A stretch of 64,000 nucleotides of DNA, taken from positions 1-64,000 of the forward strand of contig JACKAT010000011.1 of NCBI GenBank assembly GCA_020634935.1, read 5' to 3'. Both the position numbers and the translations under genes were made by a program. Below are positions 24,541-33,088 of this stretch, piece after piece. Position 1 is the first letter of the stretch. Each line of letters starts with the position of its first letter. A model generated the notes under the pieces. The model did no database searches, was not told where the DNA came from, and saw only the letters and a list, made by a program, of their open reading frames with translations. The stretch is from Anaerolineales bacterium. GTDB taxonomy: Bacteria; Chloroflexota; Anaerolineae; 4572-78; J111.

Positions 24541-26211
24541 ATGAGCACAATTGACCGTGACGACCATGTCGAACAACCCCCTACCCCCAAAGAAAAACTG
24601 ATCATCTTTGATACCACCCTCCGCGACGGCGAACAATCGCCCGGCGCCACTCTTAATATGGACGAAAAATTAGAAATCGCGCGGCAACTTTCCCGTCTGG
24701 GGGTTGATGTCTGCGAGGCCGGCTTCCCCATCGCCTCGCCCGGCGACTTTGAAGCGGTGCGTCGTATCGCCGCCGAAGTAGGCCCGCTTACCGAAGGACG
24801 CAAAAGCGGCCAACCCATGACCATCGCCGGGCTGGCCCGGGCCAACCAAGCTGACATTGATCGCGCCTACGAAGCGGTCAAGGTCGCACCGCGCCACCGG
24901 ATTCACACTTTTTTAGCCACCAGCGACATTCATTTGAAACACAAATTAAAAATCGACCGTGAAGAGTGCGTCGAGCAGGTCATCCGGGCCGTTACCCATG
25001 CCAGAAGTTTGTGCGATGATATCGAATTTTCGCCCGAAGATGCCGGACGCAGTGATCCGCAATTCTTGACGGTGGTTCTGGGCGAAGCCATCAAAGCCGG
25101 GGCAACGACCATCAATATTCCCGATACGGTCGGCTACACTACGCCCGATGAGTTTGGGTGGCTGATTAACTATTTGATAGCGCATACACCCGGCGGAGAT
25201 CAGGTCATCTGGTCAACCCACTGCCATAACGATTTGGGCCTGGCCACGGCCAACACTTTGGCCGGGGTGCGGAACGGCGCGCGCCAGGTAGAAGTGACGC
25301 TGAACGGTATCGGCGAACGGGCCGGCAACACCAGCTTAGAAGAGGTGGTCATGGCGATCCACACTCGCCCGCAGAATTTTGGCGTTGAAACGGATATCGA
25401 TACCACCCAACTCATTCGCACCAGTCGTATGGTTAGCGCCTACACCGGTATGCCTATTCAGCCTAACAAAGCTATCGTTGGGGCCAACGCCTTCGCTCAC
25501 GAGGCCGGCATTCACCAGGATGGGATGTTGAAGCATCATACCACTTATGAAATTATGCGTCCGGAGACCGTCGGTTTGAGCGCCAGCGCCCTGGTTTTGG
25601 GTAAACATTCCGGCCGGCACGCGTTTCGGATCCGACTGGACGAGTTAGGGTACAGCGATTTGAGCGATGACGCCCTCAATCAGGCCTTTGCCCGTTTTAA
25701 GCGCATTGCCGATAAAAAAAAGGTCGTCACCGATGCCGATATCGAGGCCATCATTACCGATGAGTTCTACCAACCGCGCGAAATCTGGAAACTCAATAAT
25801 CTCCATGTCTCCTGCGGCGATCAAATATCGGCCACGGCGACCGTTAGTTTAACCGATCCGCACGGCGTCGAACAGATCGATGCCGCAATTGGCACCGGGC
25901 CAGTCGATGCGGTTTATAAAGCGATTAACCGCATCGTCCAGGTTTCCAACGTGCTGACCGAGTTTGTGGTGCAGGCTGTCACCGAAGGGATCGACGCCAT
26001 TGGCGAAGTCACCATTCGTATCCAGCCCGAAAATGGGCAGGGCTTTACCACCAACCCGCAAACCGGCGCGCAGATCGTGCGCACCTATAGTGGTCACGGG
26101 GCCAGCACCGATATTATCGTTGCCAGCGCCCGGGCTTATATGAGCGCTCTCAATAAAATGCTGTCCGCCCGCGAGGAAACATCATCGACGATTCAACAGA
26201 AGGCAAGCTAA
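24541..26211 (+). CDS. leuA: 2-isopropylmalate synthase
   Basis: A 556-residue enzyme condensing acetyl-CoA with 2-oxoisovalerate, the committed step to leucine. The catalytic TIM barrel (residues ~18-290) starts with FDTTLRDGEQSPGATLN (Arg and metal Asp) and has the metal motif STHCHNDLGLATANTLAG and GIGERAGNTSLEEVVMA. The regulatory C-terminal domain (residues ~410-530, LNNLHVSCGDQISATATVSL, AIGTGPVDAVYKAI, YSGHGASTDIIVASARAY) is the leucine-binding LeuA dimer domain. Full length for the bacterial type. The start ATG follows TTAGGAG. It lies between ilvC and the pan genes, all meeting at 2-oxoisovalerate. Confidence 0.95.
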   Translation: MSTIDRDDHVEQPPTPKEKLIIFDTTLRDGEQSPGATLNMDEKLEIARQLSRLGVDVCEAGFPIASPGDFEAVRRIAAEVGPLTEGRKSGQPMTIAGLARANQADIDRAYEAVKVAPRHRIHTFLATSDIHLKHKLKIDREECVEQVIRAVTHARSLCDDIEFSPEDAGRSDPQFLTVVLGEAIKAGATTINIPDTVGYTTPDEFGWLINYLIAHTPGGDQVIWSTHCHNDLGLATANTLAGVRNGARQVEVTLNGIGERAGNTSLEEVVMAIHTRPQNFGVETDIDTTQLIRTSRMVSAYTGMPIQPNKAIVGANAFAHEAGIHQDGMLKHHTTYEIMRPETVGLSASALVLGKHSGRHAFRIRLDELGYSDLSDDALNQAFARFKRIADKKKVVTDADIEAIITDEFYQPREIWKLNNLHVSCGDQISATATVSLTDPHGVEQIDAAIGTGPVDAVYKAINRIVQVSNVLTEFVVQAVTEGIDAIGEVTIRIQPENGQGFTTNPQTGAQIVRTYSGHGASTDIIVASARAYMSALNKMLSAREETSSTIQQKAS

Positions 26212-26381
26212 GCTCAGCACCTGGTCATTCAGCCAGGCTAAAACTCGTCGAGCTACCAGCTAGACTCCTATCCAAACATCCGGTGTGTAGAATTCAGTTT
26301 TCCGTTATTATTAGCGTGAGTTGATTATCTAAGGGCCGCAATAAAAGTGGCATAAATTGTCCAAAAATTTGACAGTTGTGA

Positions 26382-26577
26382 TATAATATCAGGGTCATTG
26401 ACTGGCAGTATGCCAGCAGTGAACAATATAAAAAATTTCAAATTTTTTTAACCATGAAGTCGCTTGGACCCCGTTGGGCCGGGACGACGCTATAGCATCG
26501 TGGTAGATGCTCTACCATAGACTTGGCGCACGTCTTGTGCTCTCTCGGCCTCGCGGCTTCCGCTGCGGGGCTTTTTT
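26382..26577 (+). promoter_or_regulatory. Pan-type RNA leader upstream of panB
   Basis: A TATAAT (26382-26387) would start transcription near 26394. The stem 26459-26488 pairs GTCG-CTTGG-CCC with GGG-CCGGG-CGAC around a CGTT loop and bulges exactly one A on each side (A68 and A84 of 26400s, i.e. 26468 and 26484). This is what I recall of the pan RNA motif, known upstream of pantothenate genes in Chloroflexi, Firmicutes and Deltaproteobacteria. Next come two mutually exclusive hairpins, AGCATC/GATGCT (26494-26511) and TGGTAGA/TCTACCA (26501-26517), then a terminator. The ligand of the class is unknown. Confidence 0.65.
26548..26577 (+). terminator. Leader terminator before panB
   Basis: A GC-rich stem of at least nine pairs (gcctcgcgg with ccgctgcggggc) followed by six T residues (26572-26577), ending 41 bases before the panB ATG. 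Its place inside the leader implies premature termination control rather than an operon end. Confidence 0.8.
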
Positions 26578-26618
26578 GTTGCCCGCAGTGATTACAACTT
26601 AATCACAGGAGAGCAGAG

Positions 26619-27491
26619 ATGTCCAAAAAAGTATCAATTTTAGATCTTCAACAAAAAAAAGTTGAACAAAAACCTATCACCATGTTAACCGCCTACGATT
26701 ATCCGGGGGCCAAGTTTGTTGACGAGGCCGGGATCGACCTAATTTTGGTCGGCGACTCTTTGGCTATGACCGTCTTAGGCCACCCGGATACCGTTTCGGT
26801 CACGATGGATGAAATGCTGCACCACTGTAAAGCGGTGGCGCGTGGGGCTGAACGGGCGTTTTTGGTCGGCGATATGCCGTTTATGTCCTACCAGATCGAC
26901 CGCAGCGAGGCGATCCGCAATGCCGGCCGCTTTTTGAAGGAGGGCCGCATGGATGCTATCAAGCTGGAAGGCGGTCGCGAAGTGGTCGATACCGTGCGTG
27001 CTATCGTCAACGCGGGTATTCCGGTGATGGGCCACCTGGGGTTGACGCCGCAAACCGCCACCAAGCTGGGCGGTTTCAAAGTTCAGGCCAAAACCGCCGA
27101 GGCGGCCAAGCGCCTGATTGATGACGCGCTGGCCCTGCAAGACGCGGGCTGCTTCGCCATCGTTTTGGAAGCGATCCCCGCGCCCATTGCCGAGGCGGTC
27201 AGTAAAAAACTGGCGATTCCGACGATCGGGATTGGGGCCGGCGTAGGGTGTGACGGTCAAGTGCTGGTTTTCCACGATGTTCTGGGCTTGTTCGACCGCT
27301 TTACGCCCAAATTTGTCAAGCGCTATGCCGAACTGCGCCAGCCAATCATCGACGCCTTCCGCACCTATCGGGAGGAGGTTGAGAGCCGGGCTTTTCCGAC
27401 CGCCGCTCACAGTTTTACCATTTCCGAAGCCGAACTGCGCCAACTTAACGGCCACGTCAGCAAAGAACTTCAACTAACAGGTGGTGAGTAA
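26619..27491 (+). CDS. panB: Ketopantoate hydroxymethyltransferase
   Basis: A 290-residue cytosolic enzyme adding a hydroxymethyl group from methylenetetrahydrofolate to 2-oxoisovalerate, first step of pantothenate synthesis. Signatures: MLTAYDYPGAKFVDEAGIDLILVGDSLAMTVLG (metal Asp in GDS), GDMPFMSY, AIKLEGG (metal Glu), VMGHLGLTPQ, and IPTIGIGAGVGCDGQVLVFHDVLGLF. Full length with a C-terminal tail. The start ATG has AGGAGAG upstream. First gene of panB-panE-panC behind a structured leader; its substrate is the product of the adjacent ilv pathway. Confidence 0.97.
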   Translation: MSKKVSILDLQQKKVEQKPITMLTAYDYPGAKFVDEAGIDLILVGDSLAMTVLGHPDTVSVTMDEMLHHCKAVARGAERAFLVGDMPFMSYQIDRSEAIRNAGRFLKEGRMDAIKLEGGREVVDTVRAIVNAGIPVMGHLGLTPQTATKLGGFKVQAKTAEAAKRLIDDALALQDAGCFAIVLEAIPAPIAEAVSKKLAIPTIGIGAGVGCDGQVLVFHDVLGLFDRFTPKFVKRYAELRQPIIDAFRTYREEVESRAFPTAAHSFTISEAELRQLNGHVSKELQLTGGE

Positions 27492-27498
27492 CCGGACA

Positions 27499-28470
27499 AT
27501 GGCTAAAAAGTCGTCTTTAAACATTGCGGTTTTTGGAGTGGGAGCGATGGGGTCTCTCTTTGGCAGTCGTCTAAGCTGTGTGGCTAATGTGACCCTGTTT
27601 GGTCATTGGCCGGAGCAAATTGCGGCCTTGCAGCAGGGATTAACGGTCATTCAACCCGATGGACGAGAGTCAACCGCCCATTTGAGGGTAACGAATGATC
27701 TCAACCAAGTTCCCCCGGCCGATATCGCCCTGATTTTGGTGAAGAGTCATCAAACCACCCGAGCCGCCAGCCAAGCCGCCCAGGTGCTGCGCCGGAAGGG
27801 CATTGCCATCACGCTTCAAAACGGGCTGGGTAACCTGGAAAAAGTCGCTGAAGCCGTCGGCCCAGATCGAGCGGTTCAGGGCGTGACCGCGCAGGGGGCC
27901 ACCATTTTGGAACCAGGCCGATTGCGCCACGCCGGTGAGGGCATGACCTATCTGGCCAAGTCACCTAGCCTGGAGCAGCGAGTTGTCGATGTCGCCCGGT
28001 TGTTCAACCAGGCCGGCTTAACGACTGAGGTCATCGACAATGCCGACAGCGTCATCTGGGGCAAATTAGCCATCAACGCCGGTATTAATCCGCTGACGGC
28101 CCTGCTGGAAGTTCCGAACGGCACCCTGGCGCAAGACGAAAAACTGCGGCGCTTGATGTCGGCGGCGGCCAGCGAAGTGGCGCAGGTGGCCCAGGCTCGG
28201 GGCATCCAACTGCCGTTTAACGACATTTCGCTCAAAACCACCGAAGTTAGCCAGGCCACAGCCAGCAATCGATCATCGATGCTGCAAGATATGAGCCGCG
28301 CCGCGCCCACCGAGATCGAAGCGATTTGCGGAGCGGTGGTTCGCTTTGGGCAAAGTCTGGGGATTCCCACGCCCATCAATAAGTTCTTGTTATGGGCCAT
28401 AAAAACCAAAGAGGCCGGCCTCTTGAGCTTAAGCCTCGAGGGGTTGCAGGCTGAGCTAGCCAAGGTCTAA
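27499..28470 (+). CDS. panE: 2-dehydropantoate 2-reductase
   Basis: A 323-residue NADPH-dependent reductase making pantoate from ketopantoate. The N-terminal Rossmann motif is IAVFGVGAMGSLFGSRLS; the core has ILVKSHQT and ITLQNGLGNLEKV; the C-terminal helical domain carries the catalytic Lys region VIWGKLAINAGINPLTALLEVPNG and SSMLQDMSRAAPTEIEAICGAVVRFG. The start is placed at ATG 27499, seven bases after the panB stop with GGTGGTGAG as ribosome binding site; the GTG at 27481 would overlap panB. A terminator follows before panC. Confidence 0.95.
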   Translation: MAKKSSLNIAVFGVGAMGSLFGSRLSCVANVTLFGHWPEQIAALQQGLTVIQPDGRESTAHLRVTNDLNQVPPADIALILVKSHQTTRAASQAAQVLRRKGIAITLQNGLGNLEKVAEAVGPDRAVQGVTAQGATILEPGRLRHAGEGMTYLAKSPSLEQRVVDVARLFNQAGLTTEVIDNADSVIWGKLAINAGINPLTALLEVPNGTLAQDEKLRRLMSAAASEVAQVAQARGIQLPFNDISLKTTEVSQATASNRSSMLQDMSRAAPTEIEAICGAVVRFGQSLGIPTPINKFLLWAIKTKEAGLLSLSLEGLQAELAKV

Positions 28471-28482
28471 ATTCATTGGCTT

Positions 28483-28517
28483 AAGGAGTCCAAAGGTCCA
28501 CTTTGGACTCCTTTTTA
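28483..28517 (+). terminator. Terminator between panE and panC
   Basis: A 13-bp stem aaggagtccaaag (28483-28495) with ctttggactcctt (28501-28513), 5-nt loop, and a T5 run. The same ggagtcc...ggactcc core recurs after mdh at 33023-33049. Confidence 0.85.
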
Positions 28518-28554
28518 GTTTGTGCTAATCTATAGCCTTAAAAGGAGTAAAACA

Positions 28555-29391
28555 ATGAAAGTATTTACTCAGATTCAGGAAATTCGTACCCAACGCTGGC
28601 AGGAGCCCTTATTGAGTTGGGGTCTGGTGCCGACCATGGGGTATTTGCATCAGGGACATTTGAGCCTGGTGCAGCGGGCCAGGGCGGAGAACGATCGCGT
28701 CGGCGTTAGCATTTTTGTGAACCCCACCCAATTCAATGACGCCAAGGATTTGGAAGGGTATCCCCGTAACTTGGAACGGGATTTAGAACTGCTGGAAATC
28801 GAAGGAGTCGATCTGGTCTGGACGCCGACATCGGAGATTGTTTACCCGCCGCTTTTCCAAACCTACGTGGAAGTTGAACAGATAACCCGGGTGCTGGAAG
28901 GCGCCGCCCGCCCCGGTCACTTTCGCGGGGTGACCACGGTTGTCAGCACATTGTTCAATGTCTTTCAGCCCCATCGGGCTTACTTTGGCCAGAAGGATGC
29001 CCAACAGGTGATTGTAATCAAACGGATGGTTGAGGATTTGAATTTCAATACCGAAATTGTGATTGGAGCCACGCAGCGAGAAGCCGACGGCCTGGCGATG
29101 AGTTCTCGCAACGTTAAGCTGTCACCGGAAGCGCGGCAGCAGGCCACCTGCTTGCATCATGCCTTGAGTCAAGCTAAGACTGCCTATGAGCAGGGCGAGC
29201 GAGACGCCCATAAACTGCGGCGTCTTATGCTCGATGTGATTAGTCAAGCTAGTCTGGCCCGAGTAGATTATGTCAGTATCGCTCACCCTACAACTCTGGC
29301 CGAACTGGATACGGTGGCCGATCAAGCCTTATTTTCCATGGCCGTGTTTGTCGACGGCGTGCGATTAATTGATAATATGATTATTCCCTAA
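28555..29391 (+). CDS. panC: Pantothenate synthetase (pantoate-beta-alanine ligase)
   Basis: A 278-residue ATP-dependent ligase joining pantoate and beta-alanine. The ATP site has the HIGH-like VPTMGYLHQGHLSLVQRARAE; the core shows SIFVNPTQFNDAKDLEGYPRNLERDLELLE, HFRGVTTVVSTLFNVFQPHRAYFGQKDAQQ, and the KMSKS-like READGLAMSSRNVKLSPEAR. Full length. ATG 28555 is chosen because AAGGAG lies at 28541; the earlier in-frame start lacks support. It follows panE beyond a terminator; panD (aspartate decarboxylase) is not in the window. Confidence 0.97.
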   Translation: MKVFTQIQEIRTQRWQEPLLSWGLVPTMGYLHQGHLSLVQRARAENDRVGVSIFVNPTQFNDAKDLEGYPRNLERDLELLEIEGVDLVWTPTSEIVYPPLFQTYVEVEQITRVLEGAARPGHFRGVTTVVSTLFNVFQPHRAYFGQKDAQQVIVIKRMVEDLNFNTEIVIGATQREADGLAMSSRNVKLSPEARQQATCLHHALSQAKTAYEQGERDAHKLRRLMLDVISQASLARVDYVSIAHPTTLAELDTVADQALFSMAVFVDGVRLIDNMIIP

Positions 29392-29407
29392 AAGTTGACG
29401 ACCTTAA

Positions 29408-30124
29408 ATGATTGCCGAACTACCTGCTTACGTAAATTTGACCTTCATTTTGATCACGTTAGTTGTTCTTTTCTGGTTGATCTTTATGCTGTTTCAAGCT
29501 GCGTATAAGGTCGGTAATCCCAGGACTCGGCGGAATGTTTCTATTTTTATCGCTGGGGTAGTCGTTTGGTTAGTCGTTCAAGGGCTGCTGGCTTACTCCA
29601 ACTTTTACCTCAATTTTGACAGCTTCCCACCTCGCCTGGCCGTGTTTGGCATCTTGCCGATACTGATCATCTTTATCGTTTCCCCCTTTTTGCTGGCAAG
29701 AATAAAATCATTTACTCGCGCGCTCTCGTTAGAGGGGCTGACGTATTTCCAAGCGATCAGATTTCCAGTGGAAATTGTGTTGTTGTGGTTGTTCATCTAC
29801 GGCGCTATTCCCGAACTGATGACCTTTGAAGGCCGGAACTTTGATATTTTAATGGGTATTACGGCCCCTCTGGTTGCTTTTGTGTGTTTTACGCGCAAAA
29901 TCGCCTCGCTAAAGCTGGCCCTCATCTGGAACTTCATCGGGCTAGTCCTCCTATTTAATATTGTGATCAACGCCATTCTAGCTGCCCCAACGCCGCTGCA
30001 GCAGTTTGCCTTTGACCAGCCTAATATTGCCGTAGCTCATTTCCCGTTCATCTGGCTGGGCGTGTTTGTTGTGCCGGTGGTCTATATTGCCCACATTGTA
30101 AGCATCCAACGCCTGTGGCAGTAG
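29408..30124 (+). CDS. Multi-pass membrane protein
   Basis: A 238-residue hydrophobic protein with about seven predicted transmembrane helices (LTFILITLVVLFWLIFMLF, VSIFIAGVVVWLVVQGLL, LAVFGILPILIIFIVSPFLL, EIVLLWLFIYGAIPELM, and later segments to FIWLGVFVVPVVYIAHIV). No catalytic motif or family recognised. It begins 17 bp after panC and overlaps the next gene by ten bases (if that starts at its GTG), so it may be cotranscribed with either. Function unknown. Confidence 0.75.
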   Translation: MIAELPAYVNLTFILITLVVLFWLIFMLFQAAYKVGNPRTRRNVSIFIAGVVVWLVVQGLLAYSNFYLNFDSFPPRLAVFGILPILIIFIVSPFLLARIKSFTRALSLEGLTYFQAIRFPVEIVLLWLFIYGAIPELMTFEGRNFDILMGITAPLVAFVCFTRKIASLKLALIWNFIGLVLLFNIVINAILAAPTPLQQFAFDQPNIAVAHFPFIWLGVFVVPVVYIAHIVSIQRLWQ

Positions 30125-31836
30125 AGTTAGACGCAGCTATGCTCAATCCTCTCGCTGTCCCGCAGACCACCTTGGATGAGGCGGTACGCGTTGTTTGGAC
30201 TAATAGAAATACGTGGGCGACCTTAGCCTTGCGGGAGCGTATCACCCTTCTCGACGAGCTTTGCCGTGATGTGCAAAATGTAGCCGGCTGTTGGGTAGCG
30301 GCCAGCCTCAGCGCCAAAGGCTTACCGGCCAACTCTTTTGGCGAAGGCGAAGAGTGGCTGGCCTTGGCGACTGTATACCGCCAGTTGCGGTTATTACGGC
30401 AAGCTCTAGGGGAGATTGAGCGTCAAGGCACGCCTCGACTGCCAGGGCCGATTACGACTCGACCGGATGGGCAGGCGGTGGTTCGCGTTTTTTCGCAAAA
30501 CGGGTTAGATCGAATTATGCTGCCGGGCGTTCGGGCTGATGTCTGGCTAGAACCCGGTATCGAACCGATGGAGGTTGCCCATAAACAGGCTGCTTTCTAT
30601 CGAGGCCAACCCGCCCCCGGAAAAGTGGTTTTGGTCTTGGGTGCGGGCAATAATGCCGCTCTCGTTCCCGGCGACTTTCTTTATAAGCTGTTTGTTGAAG
30701 GTAAAGTGGTTGTGCTTAAACCCAATCCGGCCAATGCCTACCTCGGCCCGCTGATCGAGCAGGGCTTTCGGGCGCTTGTCCAACGCGGGTTTCTGCAAGT
30801 TGTCTATGGCGGCGCTGAAGTAGGTCAATATCTCTGCCGGCGCCCGGCCATCGATGAAGTTCATATGACCGGCTCGCGCCACACCTATGAAGCGGTGGTG
30901 TTTGGCTCCGACCACGAAAAGAGGCCAGGCCGGGTCGTCGGATCGCCTCGACTCGAAAAACCGGTGACGGCCGAATTGGGCAATATCACGCCGGTTATCG
31001 TGGTGCCGGGGCCTTGGAGCGATCACGATATTGACATCCAGGCCAAGAAGCTGGCGTCTTGGCTGGTCTTTAACAGCGCCTTCGCTTGCCTAACACCTCG
31101 GGTCATCATTCAGGCCAAGGGCTGGGCCAAAAGAGAACCGCTCAACCAGGCGATCGGCCGGGTTTTGTCGCAAGTGAACACGCGGCGAGCTTATTATCCG
31201 GGGGCAGTCGCCATTTACCACCAGTTCATCGCGGCCCACCCCGAAGCCCGCTGCTACGGAACGGCTGGTCCGGAGCACTTGCCCTGGACGGTGGTTCCCG
31301 ATGTCGATCCGGATAACGCGGCGGACATCTGCTTTCAACAAGAGCCTTTTTGCAGCCTGCTGGCCGAAATGGCCCTGGCCGCGGATAACCCAGCTGATTA
31401 TCTCGATCGCGCCGTAGCCTTTGCCAACGAATCGTTATGGGGTACTCTGATCGCGGCGATTGTGATTCATCCGCAGTCCCTCAAAGACCCGGCCGTTGCG
31501 GCGGCGCTTGATCGCGCCGTGGCCAACTTGCGCTATGGTTCGGTGGTCATCAACCAAGCGCCCGGATTTGCCTATTTTTTGATGGTCACGCCGTGGGGCA
31601 GCTTTCCGGGAAATACGCCCAACAATATCCAATCCGGCGTTGGCGTTGTGAATAATGTATTGATGCTCCCCCGCCCTCAAAAAGCGGTGATCCGGGGGCC
31701 TTTCAAGACCTGGCCTGACCCATTTGTAGTCACATTTCGGCATGGCTGTAAATTCTTTAAAGATTTTGCTAATTTTCAAGCTCAACCGTCGCTGTGGTCA
31801 CTGCCTGGCCTTTTTTGGACAGCGGCGCGAAAATAA
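30115..31836 (+). CDS. Aldehyde dehydrogenase family protein
   Basis: A 573-residue NAD(P)-dependent enzyme. The central region has the family's cofactor and catalytic elements: GKVVLVLGAGNNAALVPGDFLYKLFVEGKVVVLKPNPAN, MTGSRHTYEAVVFG, TAELGNITPVIVVPG (general-base Glu), and catalytic Cys in FNSAFACLTPRVI. Longer than usual (~480-500) owing to an N-terminal extension and insertions. The start is ambiguous: GTG 30115 overlaps the previous gene, and ATG 30139 would remove eight residues; neither has a good ribosome binding site. The overlap suggests translational coupling. Substrate unknown. Confidence 0.85.
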   Translation: MAVELDAAMLNPLAVPQTTLDEAVRVVWTNRNTWATLALRERITLLDELCRDVQNVAGCWVAASLSAKGLPANSFGEGEEWLALATVYRQLRLLRQALGEIERQGTPRLPGPITTRPDGQAVVRVFSQNGLDRIMLPGVRADVWLEPGIEPMEVAHKQAAFYRGQPAPGKVVLVLGAGNNAALVPGDFLYKLFVEGKVVVLKPNPANAYLGPLIEQGFRALVQRGFLQVVYGGAEVGQYLCRRPAIDEVHMTGSRHTYEAVVFGSDHEKRPGRVVGSPRLEKPVTAELGNITPVIVVPGPWSDHDIDIQAKKLASWLVFNSAFACLTPRVIIQAKGWAKREPLNQAIGRVLSQVNTRRAYYPGAVAIYHQFIAAHPEARCYGTAGPEHLPWTVVPDVDPDNAADICFQQEPFCSLLAEMALAADNPADYLDRAVAFANESLWGTLIAAIVIHPQSLKDPAVAAALDRAVANLRYGSVVINQAPGFAYFLMVTPWGSFPGNTPNNIQSGVGVVNNVLMLPRPQKAVIRGPFKTWPDPFVVTFRHGCKFFKDFANFQAQPSLWSLPGLFWTAARK

Positions 31837-32019
31837 ATAATCCTGCACAGCCATCCCACGGTTAAGTAGGTGCGGTTATCTCATACACTCCCCGCCGATT
31901 TTTAAAAAATCCGACTTGGGGGTAACATACGTATCGAACAAAACTTTGGCCTTTAGACTGTATCTGACGCGCCACAGAATTTAATAGACTCTATAAATCC
32001 TAGAGGGAGGATAAACAAT

Positions 32020-33003
32020 ATGAGTAACTTAGTAAAAGTTGCAGTCACCGGTGCCGCTGGACAAATTGGTTATGCACTGCTATTTCGTCTAGCTTCTGGT
32101 GAAGCCTTTGGTCCCGATACACGGGTAGCCTTACATTTGTTAGAAATTCCGCAGGCACTTAAAGCTGTTGAAGGCGTGGTGATGGAATTAAATGACTGCG
32201 CTTTTCCCCTGTTGGATAACATCGTCATTACCGATGATGCCAATGTGGCCTTTGATGGGGTTAACTGGGCGCTGCTAGTCGGTGCTAAACCTCGCGGTAA
32301 AGGGATGGAACGGGGCGATCTCATTCGAGAAAACGGTCCCATCTTTACCTCTCAGGGTAAAGCCTTAACCAAAGCCGCCAGCGATTTGCAAGTGCTGGTG
32401 GTCGGCAACCCGGCTAACACCAACGCGCTGATCGCCGCCAACAACGCCGATGGCGTTCCCGCCGAACGGTTCCACGCCATGACTCGGCTTGACCAAAACC
32501 GGGCCTATGCCCAATTGGCCGAAAAAGCCGGGGTAACGGTTAACGATGTTAGCAACGTTACCATCTGGGGAAATCACAGCGCTACGCAATACCCCGATGC
32601 TGAGAACGCCAAAATTAATGGCAAACCCGTCTTTGATGTAATCGATGATGAGGCGTGGCTGCGGGGAGAATTTATCTCGATCGTCCAAAAGCGTGGAGCC
32701 GCCATTATCGCCGCTCGTGGGTTATCCTCGGCTGCTTCAGCGGCTAACGGGGCCATCGACCACGTTAAGAGCATGGTCAACAAAACCCCTGAGGGCCATT
32801 GGTTCTCAGCGGCTGTACCATCCGACGGCAGCTACGGCATCGCCGAAGGCATCATTTTCTCCTATCCTGTCACCAGCGATGGTCAGGGGAACTACAGCAT
32901 CGTCCAGGGGCTGTCGCTCAGTGATTGGGCCAAAGAAAAATTGGCTGTCACCGAAGCCGAGCTTCGTGAAGAACGAGAGACAGTGGCCGATCTGTTGAAG
33001 TAA
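32020..33003 (+). CDS. mdh: Malate dehydrogenase
   Basis: A 327-residue NAD-dependent enzyme interconverting malate and oxaloacetate. The N-terminal VAVTGAAGQIGYALLFRLASG is the Rossmann loop; LEIPQALKAVEGVVMELNDCAFPLL, MTRLDQNRAYAQLAEKAGV (catalytic Asp/Arg) and IWGNHSATQYPDAENA (catalytic His) identify the cytosol-like type 2 MDH family rather than the LDH-like type. Full length. The start follows GAGGGAGG. A strong terminator follows. Upstream (31887-31923) is an imperfect AT-rich hairpin of unknown role. Confidence 0.96.
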   Translation: MSNLVKVAVTGAAGQIGYALLFRLASGEAFGPDTRVALHLLEIPQALKAVEGVVMELNDCAFPLLDNIVITDDANVAFDGVNWALLVGAKPRGKGMERGDLIRENGPIFTSQGKALTKAASDLQVLVVGNPANTNALIAANNADGVPAERFHAMTRLDQNRAYAQLAEKAGVTVNDVSNVTIWGNHSATQYPDAENAKINGKPVFDVIDDEAWLRGEFISIVQKRGAAIIAARGLSSAASAANGAIDHVKSMVNKTPEGHWFSAAVPSDGSYGIAEGIIFSYPVTSDGQGNYSIVQGLSLSDWAKEKLAVTEAELREERETVADLLK

Positions 33004-33022
33004 TTTGATCGCTGAATAACCG

Positions 33023-33055
33023 GGGAGTCCAAGATGGTCTTGGACTCCCTTTTCT
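33023..33055 (+). terminator. Terminator after mdh
   Basis: A 12-bp perfect stem gggagtccaaga (33023-33034) with tcttggactccc (33038-33049), 3-nt loop, T-rich tail. It closes the mdh unit before the hem genes. Confidence 0.85.
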
Positions 33056-33088
33056 TTAAGACCAACGTTAGCTACTGATGAAGACCTT

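Noticed and set aside
26369..26387. TTGACA followed by TATAAT upstream of panB as one promoter
   Set aside because: The spacer is only 7 bp, too short for a -35/-10 pair. The TATAAT alone may still be the -10 box.
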